A stretch of DNA of 48,000 bases from Anoxybacillus sp. (GTDB lineage: Bacteria > Bacillota > Bacilli > Bacillales > Anoxybacillaceae): the NCBI RefSeq assembly GCF_023512315.1, contig NZ_JAILZV010000003.1:1-48000 (forward strand). The letters are read 5' to 3'. A program made the position numbers and the translations under genes. Within the stretch, counting starts at the first letter, position 1. The number at the start of each line of letters is the position of its first letter. The notes below the pieces were generated by a model. It ran no database searches and had not been told where the DNA came from. It worked only from the letters and a program-made list of their open reading frames with translations. This document shows positions 7,861 to 17,017 of the stretch, in pieces.

Positions 7861-9740
7861 CATTCTTCTTTCTTCGATTGAATATTTACTTTTACATCAT
7901 CTTGTTTTCCGTTTCGGTCCGGCAATGTTCCGTGCTCAAACAAATGCTTAATTTGTTCTGCATCTAACGTTTCTACTTCAAGCAATGTTTTCGCAATAAG
8001 CTCTAGCTTGTCGCGGTTTTCCGTTAAAATTTGTCGCGCCTTTTCGTAACACTCTTTAATAATGCGCTGAATTTCTAAATCAATTTCATAAGCGATTTGA
8101 TCGCTGTAGTTTTGTTCGTTATGCAAGTCGCGGCCTAAAAACACTTGTCCGTGCGACTGACCGAATTGTAATGGACCTAACTTTTCGCTCATTCCAAACT
8201 CGGTTACCATCCGGCGAGCAATGTTTGTGGCGCGCTGAAAGTCGTTATGCGCTCCGGTGCTGACTTCGTTGAAGACAATTTCTTCTGCAACACGACCACC
8301 TAGTAAGCCTACGATTTTATCTAACAACTCCGGCTTCGTCATAAAATAACGGTCTTCCTTCGGCAACATTACGGCATATCCACCTGCTTGGCCGCGTGGA
8401 ACGATGGTTACTTTATGCACCATTTCCGCATCCGCTAACACCATACCAATAACAGTATGACCTGCCTCATGGTACGCGACAATGCGACGCTCTTTTTCAG
8501 AGATGACGCGACTCTTTTTCGCTGGTCCAGCAATGACGCGGTCTGTCGCCTCGTCAATGTCGCTCATATCAATTTTCTTTTTATTTTGCCGCGCAGCAAC
8601 GAGCGCTGCTTCGTTCAATAAGTTTTCTAAATCCGCACCAGAAAAACCTGGTGTTCGCATCGCTATCGCTTTTAAATCAACCGACTCATCGAGCGGCTTG
8701 TTGCGAGCATGGACGCGAAGTACCGCCTCGCGACCTTTGACGTCTGGACGGTCGACCGTGATTTGTCGGTCAAAGCGCCCTGGGCGCAACAAGGCAGGGT
8801 CTAAAATGTCTGGACGGTTCGTTGCTGCGATAATAATGATCCCTTCATTGCCGCTAAACCCGTCCATCTCAACAAGCAATTGGTTGAGTGTCTGCTCGCG
8901 CTCGTCATGGCCGCCGCCAAGTCCGGCGCCACGTTGACGACCGACCGCGTCAATTTCGTCGATGAAAATGATACAAGGTGCATTTTTCTTTGCTGTCTCG
9001 AACAAGTCGCGGACACGCGACGCCCCGACCCCGACAAACATTTCGACAAAGTCTGATCCGCTAATCGAGAAAAACGGTACGCCCGCCTCTCCAGCGACCG
9101 CCCTTGCTAATAACGTTTTCCCTGTCCCTGGAGGTCCAACGAGCAGCACGCCTTTTGGAATACGTGCGCCAAGTTCGACAAATTTGCGAGGGTCTTTCAA
9201 AAACTCAACGATTTCTACAAGTTCTTGCTTTTCTTCATCCGCTCCAGCGACATCGCGGAAACGAACTTTCTTCTTATCCTCGCTATATAACCTTGCACGG
9301 CTTTTGCCGAAATTCATCACCCGACTACCGCCGCCTTGCGCTTGGTTCAGCAAGAAGAAAAACAGAATGAAAATAATGACGAACGGAATAATGGAAGTGA
9401 AAAACGTCACCCAACCACTCGTTTCATCTGCTGGCATTACTTCCACTTTTGTCCGTTTGGCAGCTGCATCAATCCGGTTTAAAATCGGATCACTGTTCAT
9501 GACATACGTCGAAAAATATTGTCCTTCGGCATATGTTTTCAACTGCCCGCGAATTTCATATACGCCGCGTTCCGGCTTCATCGAAAACGACTTTACATCG
9601 CCGTTTTCAAGATGTGCGATAAAAGCATCGTACGTCATCGGTTCCGTCCGTTGGTTCGTTCCATTAAAGAAGCTGACAACTCCAATGACGACGAGAAAAA
9701 TCAGTAAATAAAAAATCGTATTACGGAAGATCCGATTCAT
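7860..9740 (-). CDS. ftsH: ATP-dependent membrane zinc metalloprotease FtsH
   Basis: Membrane-anchored AAA+ protease of 626 residues that degrades misfolded membrane proteins and regulators; in B. subtilis it also affects sporulation and stress responses. Two membrane segments (about residues 8-25 and 111-132) flank an extracytoplasmic domain. The AAA module has Walker A GPPGTGKT (202-209), Walker B IIFIDE (257-262) and the second region of homology [17 protein letters not shown]. The zinc site is HEAGH (424-428), with a downstream Asp in the family. The start at 9740 has GGAGGAGG 6 bases upstream. It follows hpt and tilS, as in related bacteria, but also has its own promoter. Confidence 0.98.
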   Translation of the reverse strand: MNRIFRNTIFYLLIFLVVIGVVSFFNGTNQRTEPMTYDAFIAHLENGDVKSFSMKPERGVYEIRGQLKTYAEGQYFSTYVMNSDPILNRIDAAAKRTKVEVMPADETSGWVTFFTSIIPFVIIFILFFFLLNQAQGGGSRVMNFGKSRARLYSEDKKKVRFRDVAGADEEKQELVEIVEFLKDPRKFVELGARIPKGVLLVGPPGTGKTLLARAVAGEAGVPFFSISGSDFVEMFVGVGASRVRDLFETAKKNAPCIIFIDEIDAVGRQRGAGLGGGHDEREQTLNQLLVEMDGFSGNEGIIIIAATNRPDILDPALLRPGRFDRQITVDRPDVKGREAVLRVHARNKPLDESVDLKAIAMRTPGFSGADLENLLNEAALVAARQNKKKIDMSDIDEATDRVIAGPAKKSRVISEKERRIVAYHEAGHTVIGMVLADAEMVHKVTIVPRGQAGGYAVMLPKEDRYFMTKPELLDKIVGLLGGRVAEEIVFNEVSTGAHNDFQRATNIARRMVTEFGMSEKLGPLQFGQSHGQVFLGRDLHNEQNYSDQIAYEIDLEIQRIIKECYEKARQILTENRDKLELIAKTLLEVETLDAEQIKHLFEHGTLPDRNGKQDDVKVNIQSKKEE

Positions 9741-9776
9741 TTCTTGCCTCCTCCCATATGAAACACACTATACTCA

Positions 9777-9806
9777 ATAGTATCATAGAAAATCATTCCA
9801 ATACAA
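9777..9806 (-). promoter_or_regulatory. Probable sigma-A promoter of ftsH
   Basis: TTGTAT (9801-9806) and TACTAT (9777-9782) are 18 bp apart in the gap between hpt and ftsH, about 37 bp upstream of the ftsH start. Confidence 0.5.
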
Positions 9807-9832
9807 CCAATTCGCCATACGGACGGATTGCT

Positions 9833-10378
9833 TTATTTGCTGTACACTTCTGGCTTTAATACCCCAATGTAAGGAAGGTTCCGGTATTTTTCGCAATAAT
9901 CTAGTCCATATCCTACAACGAACTCATCCGGAACGATAAACCCGACGTAATCCGCTTCAATATTTGCTTTACGGCCAGACGGTTTATCTAACAGCGTGAC
10001 AATTTTAATCGTTTTTGCTTTTCGATAACGGAACAAATCGACTAAATAACTTAACGTTAAGCCACTATCGATAATGTCTTCAATAATTAAAATGTCGCGC
10101 CCTTCGACAGAGGTGTTTAAGTCTTTTAAAATTTTGACTTCTCCTGATGAAACAGTTGCGTTTCCATAGCTTGATACATCCATAAAATCCATTTCTAAAT
10201 ATGTATCTACATGCTTTAATAAGTCCGCCATAAACGGCATTGCCCCTTTTAACACCCCGACAGCCAACGGAAAACGCCCTTCATACTCTTCTGTCAACAC
10301 TTTGCCCAATTCTTTCACTTTTTCTTGAATTTGCTCTTGTGTGACTAAAATTTTTTCAATATCTTGATTCATCCCCAT
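9833..10378 (-). CDS. hpt: Hypoxanthine phosphoribosyltransferase
   Basis: Salvages hypoxanthine and guanine to IMP and GMP using PRPP. The PRPP-binding motif [13 protein letters not shown] is clear in the middle, with the family segments [11 protein letters not shown] and LLDKPSGRK, and the C-terminal [20 protein letters not shown]. The protein is about 181 residues. The ATG at 10378 is chosen because AGGAGG is 8 bases upstream; the ATG at 10384 is only 2 bases from it. It is 20 bases downstream of tilS. In B. subtilis HprT and TilS form a complex that controls ftsH, consistent with this tight clustering. Confidence 0.95.
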   Translation of the reverse strand: MGMNQDIEKILVTQEQIQEKVKELGKVLTEEYEGRFPLAVGVLKGAMPFMADLLKHVDTYLEMDFMDVSSYGNATVSSGEVKILKDLNTSVEGRDILIIEDIIDSGLTLSYLVDLFRYRKAKTIKIVTLLDKPSGRKANIEADYVGFIVPDEFVVGYGLDYCEKYRNLPYIGVLKPEVYSK

Positions 10379-10398
10379 TTTCATTTCCTCCTAGATGT

Positions 10399-11784
10399 TC
10401 ATTGCTCTTTATAGTGTAATACAAGATAATGCGTTTTTGTAATATCTGTTGCTTCAAAAGCAGATTTTTTTAGCTTTGGTAGCCATAAAATCCTCCCTTG
10501 CCCATCTTCCACCACCGGCCACATGTCTCGATCATGTAACGGGATTTTATGTTCGATAAAAATTTCCTTCAGCTTCTTCGTCCCGTTCATTCCTTTCACC
10601 GTCATTCGATCCCCAGTACGTCTCGTTCGCACACGCAACGGGAAAGTAATCGCTTCGGGAGAAATGACGAAAATATCAGCCCTTTTTGCTTCCTCCGGAT
10701 AGTGTTCCCGAAATTCGCTTACAATTACATGTCCATTTGGCAAATCAATCGTTGCTGGAACGGGTACATCCAATACATAAGCATCCGCTTTTTTTTCCTG
10801 AAATGTAAAATAACAAACATCGTACGCGCGGATGATTTTTAAACCATCTGGAAAATCTAACTTGCCAGAAGGATGGTTATTCATCAACAAAGCTAAAGCA
10901 CTGCTTATATGTATGGAGGACAAAGAAGAAGGAATGCCGTCATAGAGATAGTTCAATATTAGTTGAATCCCTCTTCTTTGTAAAGGCTTTGGCATTGCTT
11001 GAAATGGACGAATATGCAACCTAACTTCTCTCGGCGTTGTTTCCATTACGTTATTCATCGCTTCATACGTTAATTCCTCTAAAAATGCTTCGTCTTCTAG
11101 CACCATTTCACTATAATGCTGGAAACGCTCATGGACACGCGGGTTTTCTTTTTTTAGAAAAGGGAGAACGACATGACGAAATCGATTCCGCGTGTACTCA
11201 TCTTTTTCATTGCTGGCATCATAGCGTGGCTGAAGGCGATGCTTTTGGCAATACATTTCAATTTCTGCACGGCTGACGCATAAAAACGGACGAATGATAT
11301 ACCCTTCTTGAAACGGGCGTTTAAACGGAATGCCTGCATAGCCTTTTTTGCTACTGCCTCGGACGAGTCGCATTAAAATCGTTTCGATTTGGTCATCGCC
11401 GTGATGTGCTAACGCCAAAAAGGAAGCAGCGTGCTTTTCCATTACTTCTTGGAAGAAACGGTAGCGGCATTCGCGCGCCGCTTCTTGTGCTCCCATTTTC
11501 GTCTGACGTTGAAAAGCAGGAACGTCGATTTGTTTTGCCTCACATATAATACCGAGTTGATCGCAAAAATGTTTCACAAAATACATCTCTTCTTCCGATT
11601 GGCGACCACGAAACATATGGTCGACGTGGGCAGCCACAATAGTGATGTTCCATTCTGCTTGGATCGTATAAAAAAAATGAAGTAACGCAAGCGAATCTGG
11701 ACCACCGGATACCCCGACAACAACGGTCGTATTCGGCATCAATAGCTGATGTTTTTTTATAAATGAACAAACGGTTGAGCGCAT
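10399..11784 (-). CDS. tilS: tRNA(Ile)-lysidine synthetase
   Basis: Converts the wobble C of the CAU anticodon of tRNA-Ile2 to lysidine, so that it reads AUA; essential. The ATP pyrophosphatase loop SGGPDS is at residues 26-31. The region ALAHHGDDQIETILMRLVRG and NRFRHVVLPFL are typical of the family, and the C-terminal RTRRTGDRMTVKGMNGTKKLKEIFIEHKIP is the substrate-binding TilS-C domain. The length of 461 residues fits the long, Bacillus type. The ribosome binding site for 11784 is a GAGG about 11 bases upstream, not strong. Confidence 0.95.
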   Translation of the reverse strand: MRSTVCSFIKKHQLLMPNTTVVVGVSGGPDSLALLHFFYTIQAEWNITIVAAHVDHMFRGRQSEEEMYFVKHFCDQLGIICEAKQIDVPAFQRQTKMGAQEAARECRYRFFQEVMEKHAASFLALAHHGDDQIETILMRLVRGSSKKGYAGIPFKRPFQEGYIIRPFLCVSRAEIEMYCQKHRLQPRYDASNEKDEYTRNRFRHVVLPFLKKENPRVHERFQHYSEMVLEDEAFLEELTYEAMNNVMETTPREVRLHIRPFQAMPKPLQRRGIQLILNYLYDGIPSSLSSIHISSALALLMNNHPSGKLDFPDGLKIIRAYDVCYFTFQEKKADAYVLDVPVPATIDLPNGHVIVSEFREHYPEEAKRADIFVISPEAITFPLRVRTRRTGDRMTVKGMNGTKKLKEIFIEHKIPLHDRDMWPVVEDGQGRILWLPKLKKSAFEATDITKTHYLVLHYKEQ

Positions 11785-11866
11785 ATCGCCAAAACCTCTT
11801 TAACGAATGGTTTATAGTATTAATCGTATCATTAATAAAATATTTTCTCAAAAAAGAAGTTCGGAT

Positions 11867-12826
11867 TTAAAGAATTTGTCCATATAAATACAAGGCGTAC
11901 ATACATAATAGTGTCACAACAATAAAGGCCGTTTCAATAACGCCGCTTCTTTTTTTCTTACGATGCTGTTTTCGCGATGGCGGTTGCTTTGCGCGAGCTA
12001 GCGGCACGTCGTGGTGAATGGCAGCCACAAGTTCCCGCTTCATGTCCATCGCTCGAACATACTTTCCGTCAATAGCTTTCATCAATACGTGCTGATACTT
12101 GCGTAACGTAGCATCCGCTTGAATCATCGTAAATAGCTGCTTTCGACCATTTTCTTTTCGCTCGAATTTCGTCGGGTAACACGCATGAATCATTATCATT
12201 GCTACAGCAAACAAATCGTAGGCAGGATCTGCTTTGCGCGAGCCTAGCCCCCAATAGCCTCGATCATAAAATTCGGTAAATTCTTTGACGGCTCGGCCTT
12301 GCAGCGTTGTGCCGCCAACATCAAGCAAGCGGATAGTTGGCGGGTTACCGGCCACTAAAACATTTTCGGGTTTTAAATCTCCAAATACCCAACCTTCTTC
12401 ATGAAGCTGCTCCAACGCCGATAATAGCTGAAGCACTAAAATAACGAGCCATTCTTTTCCGCGTTTTCGAAGGAAAGAAAAAAAATCTTCCCCCTTTATA
12501 TATTCCATCGCATAAAACGGAATCGTCCGGTTAATCTTTTGGTCGTGCCAGTCATCCATATCTAACAAAGAAGGTCCAAGGGCGGCTCCTTGGACCTTGG
12601 AAAAGCGTTTTAATACATTTACTTCAGACGTAATCGTTGTGCTGCTGTCGCTTACCTTTATGGCGACAAGTCCTTTTTTGCTTTCTGCTAAATAAACAGC
12701 TCCGTTCGCTCCATTACCGAGCGGTTTGACGATTTTATACGCCTGCTTATGCCATTTTCCAACGATCACTGTACCAGCCGGTAGTTTACATAGACGATTC
12801 TTCAAAATAGGATTCATCACGTCCAA
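11867..12826 (-). CDS. prkD: Membrane-anchored Hanks-type Ser/Thr kinase PrkD (YabT)
   Basis: A 319-residue protein kinase with one C-terminal membrane segment (about 293-315). The glycine loop is LGNGANGAVYL (36-46), the ATP-binding lysine is Lys57 in VAIKVSD, and the catalytic loop reads FGDLKPEN with Asp150 in place of the canonical HRDLKPEN. The magnesium motif is DVGG (169-172) rather than DFG. The B. subtilis homologue YabT is active in sporulation and phosphorylates RecA. The start is uncertain: TTG at 12826 has AAGGAG 5 bases upstream, while the later GTG and ATG are too far from it. It overlaps yabS by 41 bases. Confidence 0.88.
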   Translation of the reverse strand: MDVMNPILKNRLCKLPAGTVIVGKWHKQAYKIVKPLGNGANGAVYLAESKKGLVAIKVSDSSTTITSEVNVLKRFSKVQGAALGPSLLDMDDWHDQKINRTIPFYAMEYIKGEDFFSFLRKRGKEWLVILVLQLLSALEQLHEEGWVFGDLKPENVLVAGNPPTIRLLDVGGTTLQGRAVKEFTEFYDRGYWGLGSRKADPAYDLFAVAMIMIHACYPTKFERKENGRKQLFTMIQADATLRKYQHVLMKAIDGKYVRAMDMKRELVAAIHHDVPLARAKQPPSRKQHRKKKRSGVIETAFIVVTLLCMYALYLYGQIL

Positions 12827-13523
12827 TCAAGCTCCTTAACGAACGTTTTTTCTGAAAATGGCTGACCGCTTGGCGCAGAGCTGGTCCTGTTGGCGTAAGC
12901 CCACCAGATGTTAGTTTAGGAAACACCGACGAAAGCGCCTCGAGCTTCGGTGTCCAATCTAATATTTTTTCCACGTCTTCCTGTTTCCCTGGAAATACAA
13001 ATACAGAGAAGAGATTATCGCCCATGCGGGCATTTAAGCTGAGCGATAAATCAAACAGCGCTTCTTTTACCGTCGGCAACTTTGTTTTCATGCTTCCGCT
13101 CGTATCTATTAATATTAAAACTTCCAATTCCACCGTTTCACCGAGCTCATCGACAATTTCCATCACTTCCCCACGCTTTTCCGGGGGTAACTCTTCCATT
13201 GAAATATTTGATCCTAAAATTTGCTTTAACTCTCGATTAACCACCCCTTGTAACGTCTGTGTCATCGCTTTGCGTGTCACCATTTGCACCGTTTGTGACA
13301 ATTGCTTTGCATATACTACTTGGCTTATGCCCCCTCCTGCCATCGCAATTCCTTCGACTTCGCGAAGGCTATTTTCGTCCATTACATCTTGGTCAAGTAC
13401 CCCAATCACGTTCACCGTAATTCCTTGTTCTTTTGCGAGCGCTGCCATAGCGACTGGGTCTTCTCCGTGGTTAGAACAACCGTCCGTAATTAATAAAATT
13501 TGCCGTAACGTTCCTTTCCGCAC
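12786..13523 (-). CDS. yabS: YabS: VWA-domain protein of the spoIIE cluster
   Basis: A 245-residue protein with a von Willebrand factor A fold. The first residues RQILLITDGCSNHGEDP resemble part of a VWA domain, and a second, complete metal-binding site DTSGSMKTKL appears at about residues 148-157, followed by LTPTGPAL. Its function is not known to me; in B. subtilis it is controlled with sporulation genes next to spoIIE. The GTG at 13523 is taken as start because AAGGAGGG lies 8 bases upstream and homologues begin MRKGQLKQILL. It overlaps prkD. Confidence 0.85.
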   Translation of the reverse strand: MRKGTLRQILLITDGCSNHGEDPVAMAALAKEQGITVNVIGVLDQDVMDENSLREVEGIAMAGGGISQVVYAKQLSQTVQMVTRKAMTQTLQGVVNRELKQILGSNISMEELPPEKRGEVMEIVDELGETVELEVLILIDTSGSMKTKLPTVKEALFDLSLSLNARMGDNLFSVFVFPGKQEDVEKILDWTPKLEALSSVFPKLTSGGLTPTGPALRQAVSHFQKKRSLRSLIGRDESYFEESSM

Positions 13524-13583
13524 CTTCCATTCCCTCCTTACGTGTAGTATTCCCATCATTGCCGGAATGGAAGTTTTTTATAC

Positions 13584-16055
13584 TTATTGCGCCTTTTTCG
13601 TGTACATATACGCTGGAATAGTTGCCCATTTTGGCGTATTATGTTTAATTTTTGCAACGACGATCGTCATGTCGTCTTCGATTCTTCCAGAGCTCGCACG
13701 AATTACCTCCTCCATAATGACATCCGCTACCGCTTGCGGATCAGTCGTTTTGAGCTCTTTAATTTTCCGTTTCATCCATGCTTCGTGATTCTCTACTAAC
13801 GGTCCTTCAAAAATTCCATCGCTCATCATAATCAACAAATCACCAGACTTTAGTTGTTCATTGACTATTTCAAACTCGGCTTCTTTAATAATGCCAATCG
13901 GCAAGTTGCTTGATTCCACTTTGATGACATGATTCCCTCGCTTAATAAAGCTAGGGCTTGAACCGATTTTTAAAAATTTTGTCGTTGCGTTTTGCAAATC
14001 AATCATTGCCAAATCCAGCGTAGAAAACACTTCGTCTGTCGTTCGCAGCGAAAGAATCGAATTAATGGACTTAATCGCGATTGTTTCATCAATGCCGGTT
14101 TGTAAAATTTTTTGCAACAACTTTAACGTTTCATTGCTTTCGTAATACGCTCGTTCCCCATTTCCCATCCCGTCGCTGATGGCAATGGCGTATTTCCCTG
14201 TGCCAAGCTCGATGAGCGAATAGCTATCCCCAGATACAAATCCTCCCCCCTTCGCAGCAAAAGCAACTCCTGTTTCCACAACAAACGCTTTCGTTGAACC
14301 AAACGCCACACGACAATACCCGTTTGGATAGGCAGAGCATTCTTCCCGCTTGACAACAATCGTTTCGTCCAAAATATCAGAAAGCATCGGGGCGATAAGT
14401 TTTTCACATTCTCCCCGTCCTTCGCAGTACGGAATGCTCATTTCGATGTCCACGTTCCCTTTTTCCAAACTGTAAATATCAACGTGGCCAATCTCAACCC
14501 CAAACTCTTGCAATGCATGGAAAATTTGCTCTTCTTGCAAGTAATGATTTTCTTGTTCACGTTGAATTTCTTGTGCAAAATCCTCCATCACTTGTGAAAC
14601 GCCAAGTAGTTGTTCAGCGACTAACTTCCGACTCTCATGAATTTGCCGACGCAACTTTTTATTGGCTTGATAATTGGCCACCTCTTTTTCCATCGTAGCG
14701 ATTACTTTTTTCCCTTTTGCGCAATACCGATTCCATTCGCGCAATAAGGAATGGTTTTGTAGTAACGTCCCTGCATCCGCTTCTAACATCATTTGCTTCA
14801 TATACTCATATGTTTTATCAAATTGCTGCGCCCAACATTGTTCTTTTTTAAAGCATGTTTGGCACGTTTTTTCCGTCACATCCCCAAGAAAGTAGTCAAT
14901 CTCTCGCTCCTCCTGTTCCTCCCCTAAAAAACGCTCGGTTGAAAAACTGTTCGCAAGCGCTTGAAAAACGCGGGAAAACTGGGAAACACGCTGTGCCGTC
15001 ACATCACGAATTTTCCGCATATATTGCTGCTGTTCGTTCACATATTCTATTGTTCCTGGGATATATTTTGCTACCGTTTCTGTCCACGTCCGTGGCGTAA
15101 GGAGAAACAAGATAGATGCCAAGCAAGATTCGACGATCGTTGGAAGTGCTTCTGTCTTTCCATTTCCGTACAAACCAATCAGCAAGGTAGCTACTAACAG
15201 TCCGAGCGACGCACCAATTTTCTTCCCTTCTTTTAACAGCCCCCCTAAAAGTCCTGCGAACGCTAGTAAACTCATTTGATACAAATTATCGATGTTAGCT
15301 AGGCTCAAAATAAGCCCTGTGACTACTCCTACCGTCGAGCCAATAGTTGTTCCAGCGACAAATGCAAAGAGAAGGACAAGATAGCGCGATAATATATGTT
15401 CGAGCGACAGTTGAGATACTTCCCACCCAATCGTTCCCGTTAACATCGAAGCGAGCAAAATAACGAGTGAAACAATTTCTTCTGCTCGCAATATGTGCTT
15501 ATATTTTTGTGCAGCTAATAGAGGGATGCTTTGCAGAAAAATAAGGGTAAGAACAAAACTAAGCCCTGCTTCAATGAGTGCCATGACACTCTCATACGTC
15601 GTTGGCGGACCATTCCATAAATAAGCAACCGCTAATTTTGTAGAAAACGATAGACAAAATACAACAAAAGGTGCTATTTTTAGCGAATCGCCCCAAAACT
15701 TTCTTCCCACTTGATGTAATAGTAGGAAGCTAAACATCGCTGCAAACACAAAAAACGCCGCTTCAAACGATATCGTTAATGCCCCAGCTACTAACGCAAT
15801 AAACGCCAACCCAGCTTTTTCTCGACGTAGCGTATGCACCGATACGAAAAACGGAAGCGCAAACGGAATTAGTTTTGCTAAAATAAGGGCTCGTCCAAGC
15901 AAAAAGCCAATGATTAACAAAATAAACCCTTTCTGGATAAACAAATGCCCTAACCTTACTTTCAAATGTTTTGTCCAACGCGAAAAAACAGCCGGCGTGT
16001 CATTTAACGGCACTTCTGAAATTTGTGTTCCCACACGTCTTTCGATTCTTTGCAT
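13584..16055 (-). CDS. spoIIE: Stage II sporulation protein E, PP2C phosphatase
   Basis: Membrane phosphatase of 823 residues that dephosphorylates SpoIIAA in the forespore and so frees sigma-F; it also interacts with FtsZ at the polar septum. About ten membrane segments occupy roughly residues 35-330, followed by the oligomerisation region (about 330-590, with cysteine pairs CQTCFKKEQC) and the C-terminal PP2C domain, where the AISDGMGNGERA and MMSDGIFEG segments hold the metal-binding aspartates. The start at 16055 is supported by GGAGATC upstream and by RIERRV matching the B. subtilis N terminus. It lies directly downstream of a Spo0A-type promoter. Confidence 0.97.
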   Translation of the reverse strand: MQRIERRVGTQISEVPLNDTPAVFSRWTKHLKVRLGHLFIQKGFILLIIGFLLGRALILAKLIPFALPFFVSVHTLRREKAGLAFIALVAGALTISFEAAFFVFAAMFSFLLLHQVGRKFWGDSLKIAPFVVFCLSFSTKLAVAYLWNGPPTTYESVMALIEAGLSFVLTLIFLQSIPLLAAQKYKHILRAEEIVSLVILLASMLTGTIGWEVSQLSLEHILSRYLVLLFAFVAGTTIGSTVGVVTGLILSLANIDNLYQMSLLAFAGLLGGLLKEGKKIGASLGLLVATLLIGLYGNGKTEALPTIVESCLASILFLLTPRTWTETVAKYIPGTIEYVNEQQQYMRKIRDVTAQRVSQFSRVFQALANSFSTERFLGEEQEEREIDYFLGDVTEKTCQTCFKKEQCWAQQFDKTYEYMKQMMLEADAGTLLQNHSLLREWNRYCAKGKKVIATMEKEVANYQANKKLRRQIHESRKLVAEQLLGVSQVMEDFAQEIQREQENHYLQEEQIFHALQEFGVEIGHVDIYSLEKGNVDIEMSIPYCEGRGECEKLIAPMLSDILDETIVVKREECSAYPNGYCRVAFGSTKAFVVETGVAFAAKGGGFVSGDSYSLIELGTGKYAIAISDGMGNGERAYYESNETLKLLQKILQTGIDETIAIKSINSILSLRTTDEVFSTLDLAMIDLQNATTKFLKIGSSPSFIKRGNHVIKVESSNLPIGIIKEAEFEIVNEQLKSGDLLIMMSDGIFEGPLVENHEAWMKRKIKELKTTDPQAVADVIMEEVIRASSGRIEDDMTIVVAKIKHNTPKWATIPAYMYTKKAQ

Positions 16056-16091
16056 TTCCGATCTCCACTCCTTTGCTTTTCTATTGACTCT

Positions 16092-16124
16092 ATTATATCG
16101 TTTGAATTATCAGAAATTTGTCAA
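16092..16124 (-). promoter_or_regulatory. spoIIE promoter, sigma-A type with 21-bp spacer
   Basis: TTGACA (16119-16124) and TATAAT (16092-16097) match the sigma-A consensus perfectly but are 21 bp apart. This long spacing is the hallmark of Spo0A-dependent promoters such as B. subtilis spoIIE and spoIIG. Spo0A boxes lie upstream. Confidence 0.9.
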
Positions 16125-16147
16125 AATAAGAAGGCGAGATAAAAAAG

Positions 16148-16197
16148 TGTTCGACGAATTTTTCAGTTATACGGCACGGTTATACAAATATGTCGAA
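16148..16197 (-). promoter_or_regulatory. Spo0A-binding boxes upstream of spoIIE
   Basis: A perfect 0A box TGTCGAA reads on the plus strand at 16191-16197. A second, near-consensus pair of overlapping boxes (TTCGACGAA on the plus strand) sits at 16150-16158. Both are upstream of the -35 element, where phosphorylated Spo0A would be expected to activate. Confidence 0.75.
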
Positions 16198-16199
16198 AT

Positions 16200-16236
16200 A
16201 AAAAAGGATGCTTCCAAATAGGAAACATCCTTTTCT
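16200..16236 (-). terminator. Terminator of the tRNA-Met/tRNA-Glu unit
   Basis: A 10-bp stem with one G-U pair (16207-16216 with 16221-16230) is flanked on both sides by A/T runs, so it could stop transcription in both directions; it follows tRNA-Glu on the minus strand. Confidence 0.8.
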
Positions 16237-16238
16237 GA

Positions 16239-16310
16239 TGACCCGTACGGGATTCGAACCCGTGTTACCGCCGTGAAAGGGCGGTGTCTTAACCACTTGA
16301 CCAACGGGCC
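16239..16310 (-). tRNA. tRNA-Glu (UUC)
   Basis: A 72-nt cloverleaf. The acceptor stem pairs GGCCCGU with ACGGGUC, the anticodon stem-loop is CCGCC-CUUUCAC-GGCGG with anticodon UUC, and the T arm contains GGGUUCGAAUCCC. The terminal CCA is not encoded. B. subtilis has the same tRNA at this place (trnSL). Confidence 0.95.
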
Positions 16311-16328
16311 ATTTGATTTCATTTGTTA

Positions 16329-16402
16329 TAGCGGCGGAGGGAATCGAACCCCCGACCTCACGGGTATGAACCGTACGCTCTAGCCAGCTGAGCTACGCCG
16401 CC
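16329..16402 (-). tRNA. tRNA-Met (CAU), elongator type
   Basis: A 74-nt cloverleaf starting GGCGGCGUAGCUC with anticodon loop UUCAUAC (anticodon CAU). The sequence follows the elongator tRNA-Met of B. subtilis at the same locus and not the initiator, which begins CGCGGGG. The terminal CCA is not encoded. The lysidine-modified tRNA-Ile2 shares the CAU anticodon, but gene context and sequence favour Met. Confidence 0.9.
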
Positions 16403-16417
16403 ATACAGACAATTAAT

Positions 16418-16446
16418 ATAATAATATTTGTCTGGTTTTTTGTCAA
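16418..16446 (-). promoter_or_regulatory. Strong sigma-A promoter of the tRNA pair
   Basis: TTGACA (16441-16446) and TATTAT (16418-16423) with a 17-bp spacer; the TATTAT ends 15 bases upstream of the 5' end of tRNA-Met. Confidence 0.8.
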
Positions 16447-16454
16447 CACTTTTT

Positions 16455-16488
16455 CATATAAAAAGCATCCAACCGATGGATGCTTTTA
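16455..16488 (-). terminator. Terminator after yabR
   Basis: A 10-11-bp stem (16461-16470 with 16476-16486, 5-nt loop) bordered by A and T runs lies 30 bases past the yabR stop codon and separates it from the tRNA promoter. Confidence 0.85.
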
Positions 16489-16517
16489 TCCTCATGTTCT
16501 TCTCGTTCAGCAGCAAG

Positions 16518-16916
16518 TTATCCGCGTCGCGCGCCACGACCTCCCCGCTTCGATTCCGTATGACGCTTCAACGACGCCAATCGGTCTTCACTTTCTTTTA
16601 AAAAGCGGCTAATTTTTTGTTCAAAACTTTCCTTTGCAGCACGATCATTTGTTTTTGTACGCGGACGCTGTGAAGGCTGAGACTCTTTTGCTTTTTTAAT
16701 CGATAATCCGATTTTCCCGTCTTTCTCTACATTGATTACGCGCACCTCGACGACATCGCCGATTTTCAAATGGTCGTTAATGTCTTTGACATAGTTATCG
16801 GCTACTTCACTAATATGCACTAACCCCGTTACGCCTTCTGGCAGCTCCACAAATGCTCCGAATTTCGTAATGCCTGTTACTTTGCCTTGTAACTTGCTGC
16901 CTACTTCAATCGACAT
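16518..16916 (-). CDS. yabR: S1-domain RNA-binding protein YabR
   Basis: A 132-residue protein with one N-terminal S1 domain (about residues 5-75: VGSKLQGKVTGITKFGAFVELPEGVTGLVHISEVADNYV). The C-terminal part is charged and ends in an Arg/Gly-rich tail, which suggests nucleic-acid contact. Its function is not established; related proteins (general stress protein 13) associate with ribosomes. The ATG at 16916 is selected because AAGGAGGAG lies upstream and homologues begin MSIEVGSKL; the longer frame has no such support. It follows divIC. Confidence 0.9.
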   Translation of the reverse strand: MSIEVGSKLQGKVTGITKFGAFVELPEGVTGLVHISEVADNYVKDINDHLKIGDVVEVRVINVEKDGKIGLSIKKAKESQPSQRPRTKTNDRAAKESFEQKISRFLKESEDRLASLKRHTESKRGGRGARRG

Positions 16917-17017
16917 AAAAAAAGTGCTCCTCCTTAAAAAATCAAAATCGTTTTCTTTATTATAACGAATCAAAAAAACAAGTGTCAATAAGCCATACGC
17001 CTAACATGCAGCCCCCT

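Noticed and set aside
8962..9711. A 249-codon plus-strand open frame antisense to ftsH
   Set aside because: It mirrors the codon pattern of ftsH, has Ser/Pro/Thr-rich composition typical of shadow frames, and no ribosome binding site or domain.
13024..13788. A 254-codon plus-strand open frame antisense to yabS and spoIIE
   Set aside because: It crosses two real genes on the other strand and shows no recognisable domain; a shadow frame.
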